A stretch of DNA of 5,925 bases from assembly GCA_003527145.1 (NCBI GenBank), contig DPSW01000459.1:5578-11502 (forward strand). Direction: 5' to 3'. Positions within the stretch are counted from its first letter, which is position 1; each line of letters opens with the position of its first letter. The notes under the pieces are model-generated. The model made no database searches. It saw nothing but the letters and a program-made list of their open reading frames with translations, and was not told the DNA's origin. Below, piece after piece: positions 5,726 through 5,925 of this stretch. The position numbers were made by a program, and so were the translations under genes. The DNA is from Clostridiaceae bacterium. Lineage in GTDB: Bacteria > Bacillota > Clostridia > Lutisporales > Lutisporaceae.

Positions 5726-5781
5726 TAGCCTCTAGCCGCTGGCTTCTAGCCCCTAGTATAAGGGTCACGAGTCCAGGGTCA
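5726..5781. repeat. Array with 7-bp period after the fusion gene
   Basis: Eight consecutive heptamers fill this 56-bp stretch. Four are variants of TAGCCYC (5726-5753: TAGCCTC, TAGCCGC, TGGCTTC, TAGCCCC), then a transitional TAGTATA. Three more (5761-5781: AGGGTCA, CGAGTCC, AGGGTCA) have a different consensus but the same phase. It starts 9 bp after the stop codon. A weak hairpin (AGCC-GCT-GGCT) lies inside, but no T-run follows, so it is not a convincing terminator. Confidence 0.75.
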
Positions 5782-5925
5782 ACGAAAATGAGGGATACAA
5801 ATTGATACGGAAGCTAAATTCATTAGGCGCTATTATGACTATATATAACGCATTAATTATTTTACATCAGTAAGCTTATATTAAATGATAAAAGCTATGT
5901 AACGTATTTATTGCAACTTATATAG
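5782..5925. other. Right-edge AT-rich noncoding stretch
   Basis: After the repeat array no coding frame with a ribosome binding site is seen on either strand, and no RNA gene is recognisable. An imperfect inverted repeat (5873-5896, AGCTT outer arms) and loose promoter-like hexamers such as TTTACA at 5861-5866 occur. It is probably the upstream region of a gene beyond the window. Confidence 0.5.

Noticed and set aside
5726..5781. Rho-independent terminator of the fusion operon
   Set aside because: Only a weak 4-bp stem is present and no T-run follows; the phased heptamers describe the sequence better.

Overview
The window looks like chromosomal DNA from a low-to-moderate GC, endospore-forming member of the Clostridia (Bacillota). 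Three things suggest this: strong GGAGG-type ribosome binding sites 7 nt before every start, heavy use of AGA/AGG and ATA codons, and the gene families present (a YkwD-like CAP protein, a clostridial-looking TrmB, and a CoA-disulfide-reductase fusion paired with an ArsR regulator). The genus cannot be named from this sequence alone.

Layout, left to right. (1) Positions 3-530, + strand: the 3' part of a secreted CAP/SCP (YkwD-like) protein whose start lies outside the window; a Thr/Pro/Gly repeat linker leads into an intact CAP domain. (2) Positions 531-600: a short convergent gap with a strong minus-strand terminator. (3) Positions 601-1833, - strand: a complete dicarboxylate/amino acid:cation symporter with acidic-amino-acid binding residues. 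(4) Positions 1834-2140: a very AT-rich divergent promoter region. (5) Positions 2141-2782, + strand: trmB, the tRNA m7G46 methyltransferase, with a GTG start. (6) Positions 2783-2953: a spacer with five tandem 8-bp repeats and the promoter region of the next operon. (7) Positions 2954-5716, + strand: a two-gene unit, an ArsR/SmtB-type repressor followed after 36 nt by an 814-residue fusion of CoA-disulfide reductase, rhodanese, TusA and DsrE2-like modules. (8) Positions 5717-5925: noncoding, starting with a 7-bp-period repeat array.

The centre of interest is the arsR-fusion operon. The fusion protein carries an apparent active-site Cys in each of four modules (residues 44, 512, 581 and 775), which suggests one polypeptide that reduces CoA persulfides or disulfides and passes sulfane sulfur between its own domains. 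The regulator has a Cys-x3-His-x3-Cys arrangement on its predicted DNA-binding-domain helix and lacks the usual C-terminal metal site, so a thiol- or persulfide-responsive repressor is a reasonable hypothesis. The operon is bracketed by two unrelated short tandem repeat arrays with 8-bp and 7-bp periods. The CAP protein, transporter and trmB appear to be independent transcription units with no evident link to sulfur metabolism.
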